Positions 16,291 to 24,435 of a stretch of 64,000 nt of DNA are shown here, piece by piece. Positions within the stretch are counted from its first letter, which is position 1; every line of letters starts with the position of its first letter. The translations under genes and the position numbers were made by a program. Below the pieces are notes generated by a model. That model was not told where the DNA came from. It did not search any database and was given only the letters and a program-made list of their open reading frames with translations. The DNA comes from Myxococcales bacterium. GTDB lineage: Bacteria > Myxococcota_A > Polyangia > Polyangiales > Polyangiaceae. The stretch spans positions 1 through 64,000 of the forward strand of contig JACPVJ010000016.1 of assembly GCA_016191785.1 (NCBI GenBank). Reading direction: 5' to 3'.

Positions 16291-17592
16291 ATGATTCCTC
16301 GTTACACGCCCGCCGAGGTCGCCGAGCTCTGGTCCGATCGGAACCGCTACGCGGTGTGGCTCGAGGTCGAGCTTTCCGCCTGCGAAGCGATGGAAGACGC
16401 CGGCCTGGTGCCCGCGGGGACCGCGGCCGAGATCCGCGCCCTGGGCATCCAGCCCGATCCGGCCGAGATCGAGCGCATCGAGCGGACCACGCGCCACGAC
16501 GTGATCGCGTTCTTGACGCACGTCGAACAGCGGGCGGGGGCTCCCGCGCGTTGGCTTCATCGCGGCATGACCTCGAACGATGTCCTCGACTCGAGCTTTG
16601 CCGTGCTGCTCGCGCGCTCGGCCGACCTCTTGCTCGCCCGGGCCGACGGCCTCTCGGCGGCCCTCGAGCGGCGCGCCCGCGAGCACGTGAAGACCCCGCT
16701 GATCGGGCGCTCCCACGGCATCCACGCCGAGCCGGTCACCTTCGGGATCGTCCTGGCCGGTCACCTGGCCGAGGTCAAGCGGGGCCGGGCGAGGCTCGCG
16801 GCGGCCCGCCGTGAGATCGCCGTGGGGAAGATCGCCGGTGCGGTCGGCACCTATGCCCACTTGTCGCCCGAAATCGAGCGCGCTGCCTTGGCGAAGCTCG
16901 GGCTCGAGCCCGAGACCGTCGCCACCCAGGTGGTGGCGCGGGATCGCCACGCGGCGTTCTTCTCGGCGTGCGCGCTCTTGGCTGCGGCCATCGAGCGGCT
17001 CTCGACCAACGTTCGCCACTGGCAGCGCAGCGAGGTGGGTGAAGCCGAAGAGCGCTTCGCGAAGGGGCAGAAGGGCTCGAGCGCCATGCCTCACAAGCGC
17101 AACCCGATCTTGAGCGAGAACCTCTGTGGGCTCGCCCGGGTGGTGCGCGCCGCCGTCGTGCCCGCACTCGAGAACGTCGCGCTCTGGCACGAGCGCGACA
17201 TCTCGCACTCCAGCGTAGAGCGGATGATCGCCCCCGACGTGACCGCGACCTTGGCGTTCATGCTCGAGCGAGCGGCGTCCGTGGTCGACGGGCTCGTGGT
17301 CTATCCCGAGCGGATGCGCGAGAACCTGGAACGCTCTGGCGGGCTGTTCTTCAGCGAGGCAGTGATGCTCGAGTTGGTGGGCGCGGGCCTGGCCCGGCAG
17401 CACGCCTACGAGCTGGTGCAGCGCAACGCGATGGCTGCTTTCGACGGCGCGGGGGAGTTCAAGCGCTTGCTCCTGGCCGACGCCGAGATCGGCGAAAGGC
17501 TCGCGCCCGACCAGATCGAACGCTGCTTCGACCTGGAGCACGCTCTGCGCTTCGCCGAGGTCATCGTCGAGCGGGCGGCGGCGAGCGAGTAG
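16291..17592 (+). CDS. purB: Adenylosuccinate lyase
   Basis: 433 residues with the fumarase/aspartase superfamily signature [10 protein letters not shown] (about residues 265-274), the substrate-binding GMTSNDVLD and [11 protein letters not shown] segments and the [12 protein letters not shown] stretch typical of PurB. It cleaves SAICAR and adenylosuccinate in purine synthesis. The length fits the shorter bacterial type. It follows the large lipoprotein gene by 39 bases. TAGGCC ends eight bases before the ATG, but it is a weak -10, and transcription from the trxA operon is possible. Confidence 0.95.
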   Translation: MIPRYTPAEVAELWSDRNRYAVWLEVELSACEAMEDAGLVPAGTAAEIRALGIQPDPAEIERIERTTRHDVIAFLTHVEQRAGAPARWLHRGMTSNDVLDSSFAVLLARSADLLLARADGLSAALERRAREHVKTPLIGRSHGIHAEPVTFGIVLAGHLAEVKRGRARLAAARREIAVGKIAGAVGTYAHLSPEIERAALAKLGLEPETVATQVVARDRHAAFFSACALLAAAIERLSTNVRHWQRSEVGEAEERFAKGQKGSSAMPHKRNPILSENLCGLARVVRAAVVPALENVALWHERDISHSSVERMIAPDVTATLAFMLERAASVVDGLVVYPERMRENLERSGGLFFSEAVMLELVGAGLARQHAYELVQRNAMAAFDGAGEFKRLLLADAEIGERLAPDQIERCFDLEHALRFAEVIVERAAASE

Positions 17593-17642
17593 CCAGAAAT
17601 TGGTCCCGCCGTCGCCGTCGGCGGTATCCGTCGCCTCCCCCC

Positions 17643-17942
17643 ATGGCGACCCTGACCTGCGCCGAGCTCGCGCACTATCCCGGACTGACCCCGACCGAAC
17701 AGGCCCTGGCGCACCACCGTGAAGAGCCCGCTCCCCGCGCCCCACGACTGGCCCCGCGGCCCGCGCGGGGTGCCGACTCGCTGCCGCGGGTCCTCGATCT
17801 GCGCCCGTTTCCGGGGCAAGACCGCGTCGCGCGGGTGAAGGCTTGGCTGGTGGCGCACACCCCGCGGGCGGCAACTTGGTCCGACGAGTCGCTGACGGAG
17901 CTCGCGGAGCGCCTCGCAGCGGGCAGTCGCCTCATCGAGTAG
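17643..17942 (+). CDS. Small protein of unknown function
   Basis: 99 residues, no signal peptide or membrane segment. A Pro/Arg-rich middle (about 30-45) separates two short helical parts; the C-terminal helix (WSDESLTELAERLAAGSRLIE) looks like a small interaction helix. Third codon positions are strongly GC, like the neighbours, which is why I accept it as coding. It overlaps the 3' end of the convergent glycosyltransferase gene by 11 bases. No family recognised. Confidence 0.55.
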   Translation: MATLTCAELAHYPGLTPTEQALAHHREEPAPRAPRLAPRPARGADSLPRVLDLRPFPGQDRVARVKAWLVAHTPRAATWSDESLTELAERLAAGSRLIE

Positions 17943-18690
17943 CGGCGGCGGGCAATGCCCGGGGCGCCGAAACGCCCACCAGCGAGCGGCGCAAAATCAC
18001 CCCCGCGATGCTGGCCAGGTGCCAGGGGCGTAGGCCGCTGGCTTCGTCGCGGTAGACCGGCCTGACCGGCACTTCGACCACCCGAAAGCCCCCTTGGGCC
18101 AGGACCCCCAAGATGTCGTTCGGGTAGCCGTACCTCGGCCAGATCGACCCGAGGTCGATGCTCTCGAGGGTCGCCCGGCCGATCGCCGTGAAGCCGCACT
18201 GCGTGTCGTCCACGTCGAGGCCCGTGGCCGCGCGGGTGAGCACCGACAGCGCGCGGCTGCCCAGCCGCCGCGTCAGCGGCATGTCGCAGGCCGCGGCGTG
18301 CACGAAGCGGTTCCCTTTCACGTAGTCGGCGCGGTTGCCCAGCACGGGCTCGAGGACGTGGGGCAAGTCGGCCGGATCCATCTGGGCGTCGCCGGCCATC
18401 ACGCCGACCGCGTCCGCACCGAGCTCGAGTGCGCGCGCGTACCCGCTGGTGATCGCTGCACCGACCCCGAGATTTCTGGCGTGGCGAACCAGACTGACGC
18501 GAGAGTCACCCTGCTCGCGTGCTGCGCGAGCCGTCCCGTCCGGGCTCGCGTCGTCCACCACCACGATCGAATCGACGAACGCGGGCATGCCGCTCAACGT
18601 CTTGGGCAAGAGTCGCTCCTCGCAGTACGCCGGAACCACGACTGCGACCCGCGCGCCCTGGAGCATGCCGGGGCCGTAGCGTGGATTCAT
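17932..18690 (-). CDS. Glycosyltransferase family 2, polyprenol-phosphate sugar transferase-like
   Basis: 252 residues with the GT-A fold: VVVPAYCEERLLPKTL, VDDASPDGT (UDP/GDP-sugar site), GVGAAITSGYARALELGAD and the VMAGDAQMDP metal-binding motif. The sequence resembles dolichol-phosphate mannosyltransferase/ArnC-like enzymes that transfer a sugar to undecaprenyl phosphate. No C-terminal membrane helices are present, which fits the soluble DPM1 type. GGAAG lies six bases before the ATG. The acceptor and sugar are not determined by the sequence. Confidence 0.85.
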   Translation of the reverse strand: MNPRYGPGMLQGARVAVVVPAYCEERLLPKTLSGMPAFVDSIVVVDDASPDGTARAAREQGDSRVSLVRHARNLGVGAAITSGYARALELGADAVGVMAGDAQMDPADLPHVLEPVLGNRADYVKGNRFVHAAACDMPLTRRLGSRALSVLTRAATGLDVDDTQCGFTAIGRATLESIDLGSIWPRYGYPNDILGVLAQGGFRVVEVPVRPVYRDEASGLRPWHLASIAGVILRRSLVGVSAPRALPAAATR

Positions 18691-18706
18691 CGAGACTTCC
18701 ACCGGA

Positions 18707-19345
18707 ATGGAAGATGCTCTACATCCGCGTGGCTTGAATCGTCGTCGGGTGCTCGGCCTTTCCCTGGTGGTCCTGCTGCTGCCGCCCGTCGGGTGGTGGG
18801 CCTGGTCGTACCTGCGCTTCCCGAGCGACCGCACACCCGAGGGCGCCTACCTGCGCATCATCAAGGCGGTTCACGAGGGCCGCGCGGAGGCGTTCTTCGC
18901 GTATACCGAGACCGAGGCGCAGCACGCCTGCTTCACGATTCGGACGTACCGAAGGCAGGCCCGGGACAAGGTGCTCGAGGCCTACCCCGAGCCGGAACGG
19001 ACTCGGCTCTCCGAGGCGTGGGCCGACGAGGCGCTCGCGGCGGACGGCGCGGACGTCTTCGCGCTGCAGGCCCGACGGCACGCCTGGGTCGACCGCCTGC
19101 GTCGAGATCTTTCGGGCATCGCCCGGGTCGAGGTCGTCGGTGACCGCGCGACGATCCAGACCGTGAAAGGCACACGCTACCCGTTTCGCAAACGGGACAA
19201 CGGCATCTGGGGTCTCACCCTGTTCACCGCCGCGCTCGGCGCCGAGGCCGAAAAGGCCGCGCGCGACGCGGCGCAGATCGAGAAGAACGCAGCCGACTAC
19301 CTGCGGGTCCGCGAGCGCGAGCGAGCGCATCCGGACGGGGGCTGA
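18707..19345 (+). CDS. Signal-anchored protein of unknown function
   Basis: 212 residues from the ATG at 18707. A TTG at 18734 is an attractive alternative because it yields LNRRRVLGLSLVVLLLPP, a compact positively charged leader, and a TACATC hexamer ends eight bases before it. A single hydrophobic segment near the N terminus suggests membrane anchoring, with the remainder outside the cytoplasm. The rest is helical and charged, with a region (about 45-150) like the ketosteroid-isomerase-type lumenal domains seen in exported hypothetical proteins (weak impression). It diverges from the glycosyltransferase, with only 16 bases between the two ATGs. Confidence 0.6.
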   Translation: MEDALHPRGLNRRRVLGLSLVVLLLPPVGWWAWSYLRFPSDRTPEGAYLRIIKAVHEGRAEAFFAYTETEAQHACFTIRTYRRQARDKVLEAYPEPERTRLSEAWADEALAADGADVFALQARRHAWVDRLRRDLSGIARVEVVGDRATIQTVKGTRYPFRKRDNGIWGLTLFTAALGAEAEKAARDAAQIEKNAADYLRVRERERAHPDGG

Positions 19346-19364
19346 CGCAACGCCTGCGGTCGCG

Positions 19365-19370
19365 TATCGT
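19365..19370 (+). promoter_or_regulatory. Putative -10 (TATCGT) seven bases before GTG 19378
   Basis: TATCGT ends seven bases before the GTG at 19378 and no Shine-Dalgarno intervenes. It supports the downstream of two in-frame GTG codons as the start. Confidence 0.5.
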
Positions 19371-19377
19371 GTCAGGC

Positions 19378-19839
19378 GTGTCGAGTCGGGAGACCGAGCC
19401 GCCGTCCGGCGATGCCGCCGAGACGTCTCCGCCGTCGCGGCGTGCCACGCACGTCGAGGCGCTGCTCGAGCGCTTCCTGAACCTCCCCGAGATCCAGGTC
19501 ACGGCGCCGCCGCCCCCCGACCCGCTGGTCGACCGCGCGGCGTCGACCCTGCCCGCGCCCGGGAAGCTGCCGACGCTCGACGCCTTCGACGAGCAGCTCG
19601 CGGCCGTCGAGCCGATGCTCGAGCAGGCCGACTGGGAAGGGGTCCGCGCTCTGCTCTCGTCGCGTAAGACCCTGCCGCCGCCCCTGGCGCTGCTCTATTC
19701 GATCGCGCTCAGCGAGCGCGGGCAGGGGGACCCAGAAGAGCTCGCCACCCGGGCGGTGGCTGCGCTGCTCTGCGTCCCGGAGCAGAGCGAGACCGCTCGC
19801 CTGATCGTCAAGCGCTTGCTCGGTCGGTCCGTCACCTGA
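19378..19839 (+). CDS. Protein of unknown function
   Basis: 153 residues from GTG 19378 (156 if the in-frame GTG at 19369 is used). The N-terminal third is polar and proline-rich, the C-terminal two thirds is predicted helical with a TPR-like feel (AVEPMLEQADWEGVRALLSSR, then LALLYSIALSERGQGDPEELATRAV). No signal peptide. Its 3' end overlaps the convergent CrtC-like gene by eight bases. The family is not recognised. Confidence 0.6.
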   Translation: MSSRETEPPSGDAAETSPPSRRATHVEALLERFLNLPEIQVTAPPPPDPLVDRAASTLPAPGKLPTLDAFDEQLAAVEPMLEQADWEGVRALLSSRKTLPPPLALLYSIALSERGQGDPEELATRAVAALLCVPEQSETARLIVKRLLGRSVT

Positions 19840-21247
19840 GCTGCACACCGGTCGACGCCACGCCCGACAGGGCGCCGTCTGCGCTCTTGGCGACCACCCG
19901 TGCGATGAGCGGAGTGTTCTTCGGCAGGGCAGGGTCGTCGAGGACCATCACCGGGATGTCGAGCCCGTCCCGATCGAGCAGGGGCGTGCCGTCGTCGCGC
20001 TCCAGGTAGAAGCGGAACGTGAGCGGGACCTGCTCGTCGGGGTTTTCGACCCGCCACTCGAGCACGGTCAAGTCGGGGTCGTTGCGCGGCACCCGGATGT
20101 CGAACACCGGGTCTTCGTAGCGCTTCACCAGCTCGGCGAACGCGTAGCCCGTCGCCGGTCGTCCGTCGAACGTGCCGGTGACGCGGCAGGTGCCTTCCCA
20201 GAACTCGCCCAGCCAGTTCGCCCAGCCCTCGAAGAGCGTGCTGACGGCGCCCAGCAAGTTCGGAGGAGGCGCATCGACCAGCGGGGTGAGCTGATCATGG
20301 TAGCGCGGCGTGACGCTGAGCGAGGTGCCCCACTGTGGGGCTTCGAACGTCCAGCCCGCCGAGTAGACCGCGTGTTGCTTGGGAGATCGCCAGAACTTCG
20401 TGCGCTTCCAGCGCTCGGCGCCCACCAGCTTGTCGAAGGTGCCGTCCGCGCGGATCAGCCCGGCCCCGCCGTAGGCCGGTAGGCTCGGGGTCGAACCGTT
20501 CGCCTCCCACACCGTCGTGAGCAAGATCTCGTCCCCCGAATCGAGCTGGATGCTCATCCACTCGTACTGCTCGAGGTTCCGATTGCGGATCGGAGTGACG
20601 TAGAACGGGCCCCACTGGTGGTCGTACCAGCCGATGCCCTTCACGTTCACCGTCTCTCTTCCACCGCCGGGCTTGTCCAAATCGAGGGTGCCCTGAACGT
20701 CGAGCCGCGTCAGCGAGTAGTAGTAGAACGCGCCCTTGCGCCCGAAGGGCAGGTAGCCCTTTCCGCCGGCTTCGTAGGGTCGTTTGGTGTTGGTGAACCC
20801 GAGCTTCACCCCGAAGTGTCCCGCGTCGTCGGTCGCGTCCAGATCCGACGCGAACGGGATCGGGTCCCCCGAGGCGCCCTTCCGGTTCGCCCAGGCGTCG
20901 GTCCCCCCGCCATGCTTGAAGGTGAGATCCAGGCCAGTCGCCGAGGCGCGGAGCAGCCCCCAGGCCGTCCCCGTCCACTCGGCCATGAAGCGATCGCTCG
21001 CGTCGAAGGCGCGCACCACCAAGAAGCGGAGCCCTTGGGTGAAGTACGCGGCGAACACGCTGAAGCGCCGGCCCGCGCCGCCCTGCTCTTCGACGTGGGC
21101 GTTCAGGTACACCCACTCCATGTCCGACAGCGACGGATTGGCGATGCGCCCCGGCAGCAGGCGATGCCAGCCCTCGTCGCGCGGGAAGGTCACGGCGGAT
21201 TCGGGCCGGTGATACGGCCACACGTCCCAGGGCGGCGGAGTCGGCAT
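19832..21247 (-). CDS. CrtC/AttH-like double-lipocalin protein
   Basis: 471 residues. The GIGWYDHQWGPF segment (about residues 205-216) is the signature of the hydroxyneurosporene-synthase (CrtC)/AttH family, which consists of two lipocalin-like barrels. The N-terminal WVYLNAHVEEQGG and the C-terminal beta-rich half fit. CrtC hydrates carotenoids, but many family members are uncharacterised and unlinked to carotenoid genes. A phytoene-desaturase-like gene lies about 6 kb away at 27269, which is only suggestive. A TACTAT hexamer ends seven bases before the ATG. Confidence 0.75.
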   Translation of the reverse strand: MPTPPPWDVWPYHRPESAVTFPRDEGWHRLLPGRIANPSLSDMEWVYLNAHVEEQGGAGRRFSVFAAYFTQGLRFLVVRAFDASDRFMAEWTGTAWGLLRASATGLDLTFKHGGGTDAWANRKGASGDPIPFASDLDATDDAGHFGVKLGFTNTKRPYEAGGKGYLPFGRKGAFYYYSLTRLDVQGTLDLDKPGGGRETVNVKGIGWYDHQWGPFYVTPIRNRNLEQYEWMSIQLDSGDEILLTTVWEANGSTPSLPAYGGAGLIRADGTFDKLVGAERWKRTKFWRSPKQHAVYSAGWTFEAPQWGTSLSVTPRYHDQLTPLVDAPPPNLLGAVSTLFEGWANWLGEFWEGTCRVTGTFDGRPATGYAFAELVKRYEDPVFDIRVPRNDPDLTVLEWRVENPDEQVPLTFRFYLERDDGTPLLDRDGLDIPVMVLDDPALPKNTPLIARVVAKSADGALSGVASTGVQLR

Positions 21248-21292
21248 GCCGCGGATAGTAGCCGATTCGAAAAGGCCTTACAGTCCCCGCCC
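21248..21292. promoter_or_regulatory. 45-bp divergent promoter with two facing -10 hexamers
   Basis: For the reverse gene TACTAT (21260-21255) ends seven bases before ATG 21247. For the forward gene TACAGT (21279-21284) ends eight bases before ATG 21293. Neither start has a Shine-Dalgarno. The two -10 hexamers are 18 bases apart, so polymerase binding at one must occlude the other. Confidence 0.55.
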
Positions 21293-22501
21293 ATGACCTT
21301 GCAGACGGTGTTCGTGGTCGATGCGGTGCGCACTCCCATCGGCAAGTTCAAGGGCGCGCTGGCCTCGGTCCGCTCGGACGACCTGGCCGCGCACGTGGTT
21401 TCGGCGCTGGCCAAGCGCCAGCCGGCGGCCTGCCAGCGGCTCGACCAGGTGGTGATGGGGGCCACCAATCAGGCCGGCGAAGACAACCGAAACGTGGCGC
21501 GCATGGCCGCGCTCCTCGCCGGGCTCCCGTTCGAGGTCGCGGCCGTGACCGTGAATCGCCTGTGCGGCTCGGGGCTCGAGGCCATCAACGACGCCGCCCG
21601 CATGATCGCCCTCGGCGAGGTCGACGTGGCCATCGGTGGAGGCGTCGAGAGCATGACGCGCGCTCCCTATTCGATGCCCAAGCCCGAAGAGGCGTTCCCG
21701 CGAACGCCCCCGACGCTGTACGACACGACCCTGGGGTGGCGTTACCCGAACCCGCGCATGAAGCAGCGCTTCGACCTGATCGGCATGGGCGAGACGGCGG
21801 AGAACGTCGCCAAGAAGCACGGTATCAGCCGAGACGAGCAAGATCAGTTCGCGCTCTCGTCCCACCTGAAAGCGGCGGCGGCGTGGGAGAAGAACGCGTT
21901 CGCCGGTGAGATCGTGCCGGTGGAGATCCCTCAGCGGAAGGGCGCCGCGGTGGTGTTCGATCGGGACGAGTGCGTGCGCCCCGACAGCTCGCTGGCGGCG
22001 CTCGGCAAGCTCTCGCCGGCGTTCCGCGAGGGGGGCTCGGTGACCGCGGGCAATTCGTCACCGCTGAACGACGGCTCGGCCGCGGTCTTGCTCGCCTCGG
22101 AGGCGGCGGTCAAAGACCTGGGTTTGACCCCGGTGGCGCGCTGGGCCGGTTCGGCCACCGCCGGCGTGGACCCCAGCTTCATGGGTGAGGGGCCGATCCC
22201 CGCCACCAAGAAGCTCTTGAGTCGGGTCGGGCTTCGGGCACCGAACCTCGACGTGGTCGAGCTGAACGAGGCGTTCGCGGCCCAGAGCCTGGCGTGTCTG
22301 CGCGGTCTCGATCTCGACCCGTCGCGCGTCAACGTTCGTGGTGGCGCGATTGCGCTGGGCCACCCCATCGGCGCATCTGGTGCGCGCATCGTCGCAACGC
22401 TGCTCGGCGTCATGAGGGACGATCCGAAAGCCAAGCTCGGGCTCGCGTCGCTGTGCATCGGCGTCGGGCAAGGCATCGCCACGCTGTTCGAACGCGTGTA
22501 A
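21293..22501 (+). CDS. Acetyl-CoA acyltransferase (thiolase)
   Basis: 402 residues with all thiolase active-site elements: the acyl-accepting Cys91 in NRLCGSG, GHPIGASGAR (about 355-364) and the second cysteine in LCIGVGQG (about 388). It is either a biosynthetic acetoacetyl-CoA thiolase or a degradative 3-ketoacyl-CoA thiolase; motifs do not separate them. The missing Gly in the usual CxGGGxG is conservative. A 3-hydroxyacyl-CoA dehydrogenase gene lies 8 kb away (29452-30333) and would act in the same pathway, but in a separate operon. Confidence 0.92.
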   Translation: MTLQTVFVVDAVRTPIGKFKGALASVRSDDLAAHVVSALAKRQPAACQRLDQVVMGATNQAGEDNRNVARMAALLAGLPFEVAAVTVNRLCGSGLEAINDAARMIALGEVDVAIGGGVESMTRAPYSMPKPEEAFPRTPPTLYDTTLGWRYPNPRMKQRFDLIGMGETAENVAKKHGISRDEQDQFALSSHLKAAAAWEKNAFAGEIVPVEIPQRKGAAVVFDRDECVRPDSSLAALGKLSPAFREGGSVTAGNSSPLNDGSAAVLLASEAAVKDLGLTPVARWAGSATAGVDPSFMGEGPIPATKKLLSRVGLRAPNLDVVELNEAFAAQSLACLRGLDLDPSRVNVRGGAIALGHPIGASGARIVATLLGVMRDDPKAKLGLASLCIGVGQGIATLFERV

Positions 22502-22504
22502 GGT
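22499..22504 (+). promoter_or_regulatory. Putative -10 (TAAGGT) overlapping the thiolase stop
   Basis: TAAGGT contains the thiolase TAA stop and ends seven bases before ATG 22512. A G-run before the ATG could alternatively act as a weak Shine-Dalgarno. Confidence 0.4.
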
Positions 22505-22511
22505 TCGGGGG

Positions 22512-23345
22512 ATGAGCGGCGAGCGCGAGTACCTCGAGACCACGGTCGAGCCGCAGCCCGACGACTCGGCGGATCTGCGCTGGGCGCTCGAGACCGCGCT
22601 GGCCATGTGGGCACGCGGCAATCGCGAGCAGACCCTCAAGTGGCTGCACACGGCGATGCAGACCGCCAGCAAGGAAGGGCGGCACGACCGCGCTTACGCC
22701 TTGGGCCGCGTGCTCTCCGATCTCGAGCACCGGCCGTTGCCCGTGCGGCGCTCGACCCGGCCGCCCGCGCCCGCGCCCGCTCCCCAGTCGATCACCACTC
22801 CGCTCAGCGGCGGCACCAACCCGATGGTGCAGGGCGCGTCGCGACCGGGAAAGAGCCTGCTCCGAACCGCGCCTTATCGCATCGTTCCCGACGAGGTCAC
22901 GTCCCACGTTGCCGTCGACGCCGCCCTGCTCGAGGCGTGTCAGCCGTCGGCGCCCGAGCTCGCGGCAGAGCGCGAGGCGGCGCGCTCGATCACCGACGTG
23001 CCGGTGCCCGAGGTGCTCACCGCGCCGGACCGGCCGCGCCCGCCCACGGTCATGACGGATGGGCTCGACGCCACGCTGACCAACGTCCGGTCGTCGGCAT
23101 CGGGGCGAGACTCGGTGGAGCGCACGGTCGTGATGACCGCCGAAGAGCTGATGGCGCCGTCCGTGCGGGGTCCCGGGCCGCCCACCACCCAGGGCAGTCC
23201 GCAGCGGGCGCTCGAGCCGATGCGGGCTCTGCGCGTCGCCGTCGTCTCCGGTCAGGGCCGCGAGCTGGTCCTCCGACTGCTCGACGAGGGCGAGCCGTTG
23301 CCCGACGGCGCCCAAGAAGCGCTGCTCTTGCCCTTCGCTCGCTAG
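22512..23345 (+). CDS. Protein of unknown function with disordered middle
   Basis: 277 residues. An N-terminal helical region (DLRWALETALAMWARGNREQTLKWLHTAM, about 22-60) looks like a TPR-type helix pair. A long Pro/Ala/Thr-rich middle is probably disordered, and a small C-terminal beta-alpha segment (ALRVAVVSGQGRELVLRLLDEGE, about 240-265) closes it. Helix pair plus disordered linker resembles regulatory or scaffolding proteins common in myxobacteria, but I cannot name the family. Its stop codon shares the tetranucleotide CTAG with the stop of the convergent phosphatase gene. Confidence 0.65.
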   Translation: MSGEREYLETTVEPQPDDSADLRWALETALAMWARGNREQTLKWLHTAMQTASKEGRHDRAYALGRVLSDLEHRPLPVRRSTRPPAPAPAPQSITTPLSGGTNPMVQGASRPGKSLLRTAPYRIVPDEVTSHVAVDAALLEACQPSAPELAAEREAARSITDVPVPEVLTAPDRPRPPTVMTDGLDATLTNVRSSASGRDSVERTVVMTAEELMAPSVRGPGPPTTQGSPQRALEPMRALRVAVVSGQGRELVLRLLDEGEPLPDGAQEALLLPFAR

Positions 23346-24418
23346 GGACGCGGCTGGGGTGGCGACTTCGTCGCCGGCTTGGCCTTCCCCGCGTCCGGGC
23401 GCGGCGCGCCTGCGTCGGCGATCGCGATCGCCGTGCCCGCCTCGGGGGCGTCCCCGGTCAGTGCGCGGAGCTCGTCGCCGCGGATCTCGAGCACAGCCGG
23501 GCGGCCGCCGTAGTGCCTGGCCAGACCGACGTCGATGCGCCACGCCTTGGCGCCACATGCGCTGGTGATCCCCGTCTTCTGCACGGTGTGCCCCACGACG
23601 ATGCGCTTCGCCTTCAGATCGGCGAGCACGGTGTCGAGCGCGCCGCACGCGCGCGCGCTCGGCTCACCGTCGGAGTAGTCGCGCGACCAGACGGGGGAGG
23701 TGTCGCCGTTCAGCACTTCCGGCATGCGCCGGGACTCTCCGAGCATCCAGCGCCGAGCTTCGTCGTTGATCTTGCCCAGGCCGTAGCGAACGTGGCCGGG
23801 AAGCACGCCGCCATGCGCAAACACGGTGTCTCCGACCATTATCACCACCGGGCGCGCGGCCAGCTTCTCGGCGGCCGGGCCCCCGGGCAAAAACGCCGCC
23901 GCGCGTCCGTGCTGCTCGGGCGGCAACAGCGACGCCTGTTTGCCGCGCTGCCCGACCAGTGGCGTGTTCCCGTAGTCGCGGAAGCCGCCCTCGGTGACGT
24001 ACCGGAAGTCCCCGGCGACGTTCATCACCTCGTGGTTGCCCGAGAGCGTGTGCACAGCCCCGCCCGCGGCCTTGGCGCGCGCCTTCAGCTGGTCGAACAG
24101 CTCGAGGATCTCGGGCTCGTCGTCCCCGCGATCGAGCTGGTCCCCGGTCTGGACCACGACCAACTTGCCGCCGGTCCACTCGTCCTTCTCGTCGATGGCT
24201 CCGCCGAGTCGGAGCGCCGCCCGAGTCGCGGCCACGTCCCCGTGCACGTCGCCGATGGCGATCAGCCGCTCGGCCCCGGGAAACCGGAACGAGGTGTCCT
24301 CCGGGGCGGGCTCCGCCACCGTCGCCTGGGGGGCGCTGGCAGGCTCGCGCGGCGGATCGGAGTTGCAGTGCACGGCGCACGCGTACAGGGGCAAGAGCCA
24401 GAGACGGGTCGGGCGCAT
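23342..24418 (-). CDS. Shelphs-like metallophosphatase, probable lipoprotein
   Basis: 358 residues. The leader MRPTRLWLLPLYAC has a plausible lipobox (Cys14). The catalytic domain shows the PPP-type motifs GDVHGD, GDQLDRGDDE and LSGNHEVMN, plus FAHGG and VVGHTV, the pattern of Shewanella-like protein phosphatases that act on phospho-Tyr or phospho-Ser/Thr. It would face the periplasm, where a protein phosphatase could oppose secreted or surface phosphorylation; that is an inference. The Pro-rich tail is disordered. It lies 17 bases downstream of RNase J. Confidence 0.85.
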   Translation of the reverse strand: MRPTRLWLLPLYACAVHCNSDPPREPASAPQATVAEPAPEDTSFRFPGAERLIAIGDVHGDVAATRAALRLGGAIDEKDEWTGGKLVVVQTGDQLDRGDDEPEILELFDQLKARAKAAGGAVHTLSGNHEVMNVAGDFRYVTEGGFRDYGNTPLVGQRGKQASLLPPEQHGRAAAFLPGGPAAEKLAARPVVIMVGDTVFAHGGVLPGHVRYGLGKINDEARRWMLGESRRMPEVLNGDTSPVWSRDYSDGEPSARACGALDTVLADLKAKRIVVGHTVQKTGITSACGAKAWRIDVGLARHYGGRPAVLEIRGDELRALTGDAPEAGTAIAIADAGAPRPDAGKAKPATKSPPQPRP

Positions 24419-24435
24419 GGGCGGTCACCAGGCTA

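Noticed and set aside
17606..17624. CCGCCG-N7-CGGCGG dyad after purB as a terminator
   Set aside because: Arms are simple GC trinucleotide repeats and no T run follows; likely chance in this composition.
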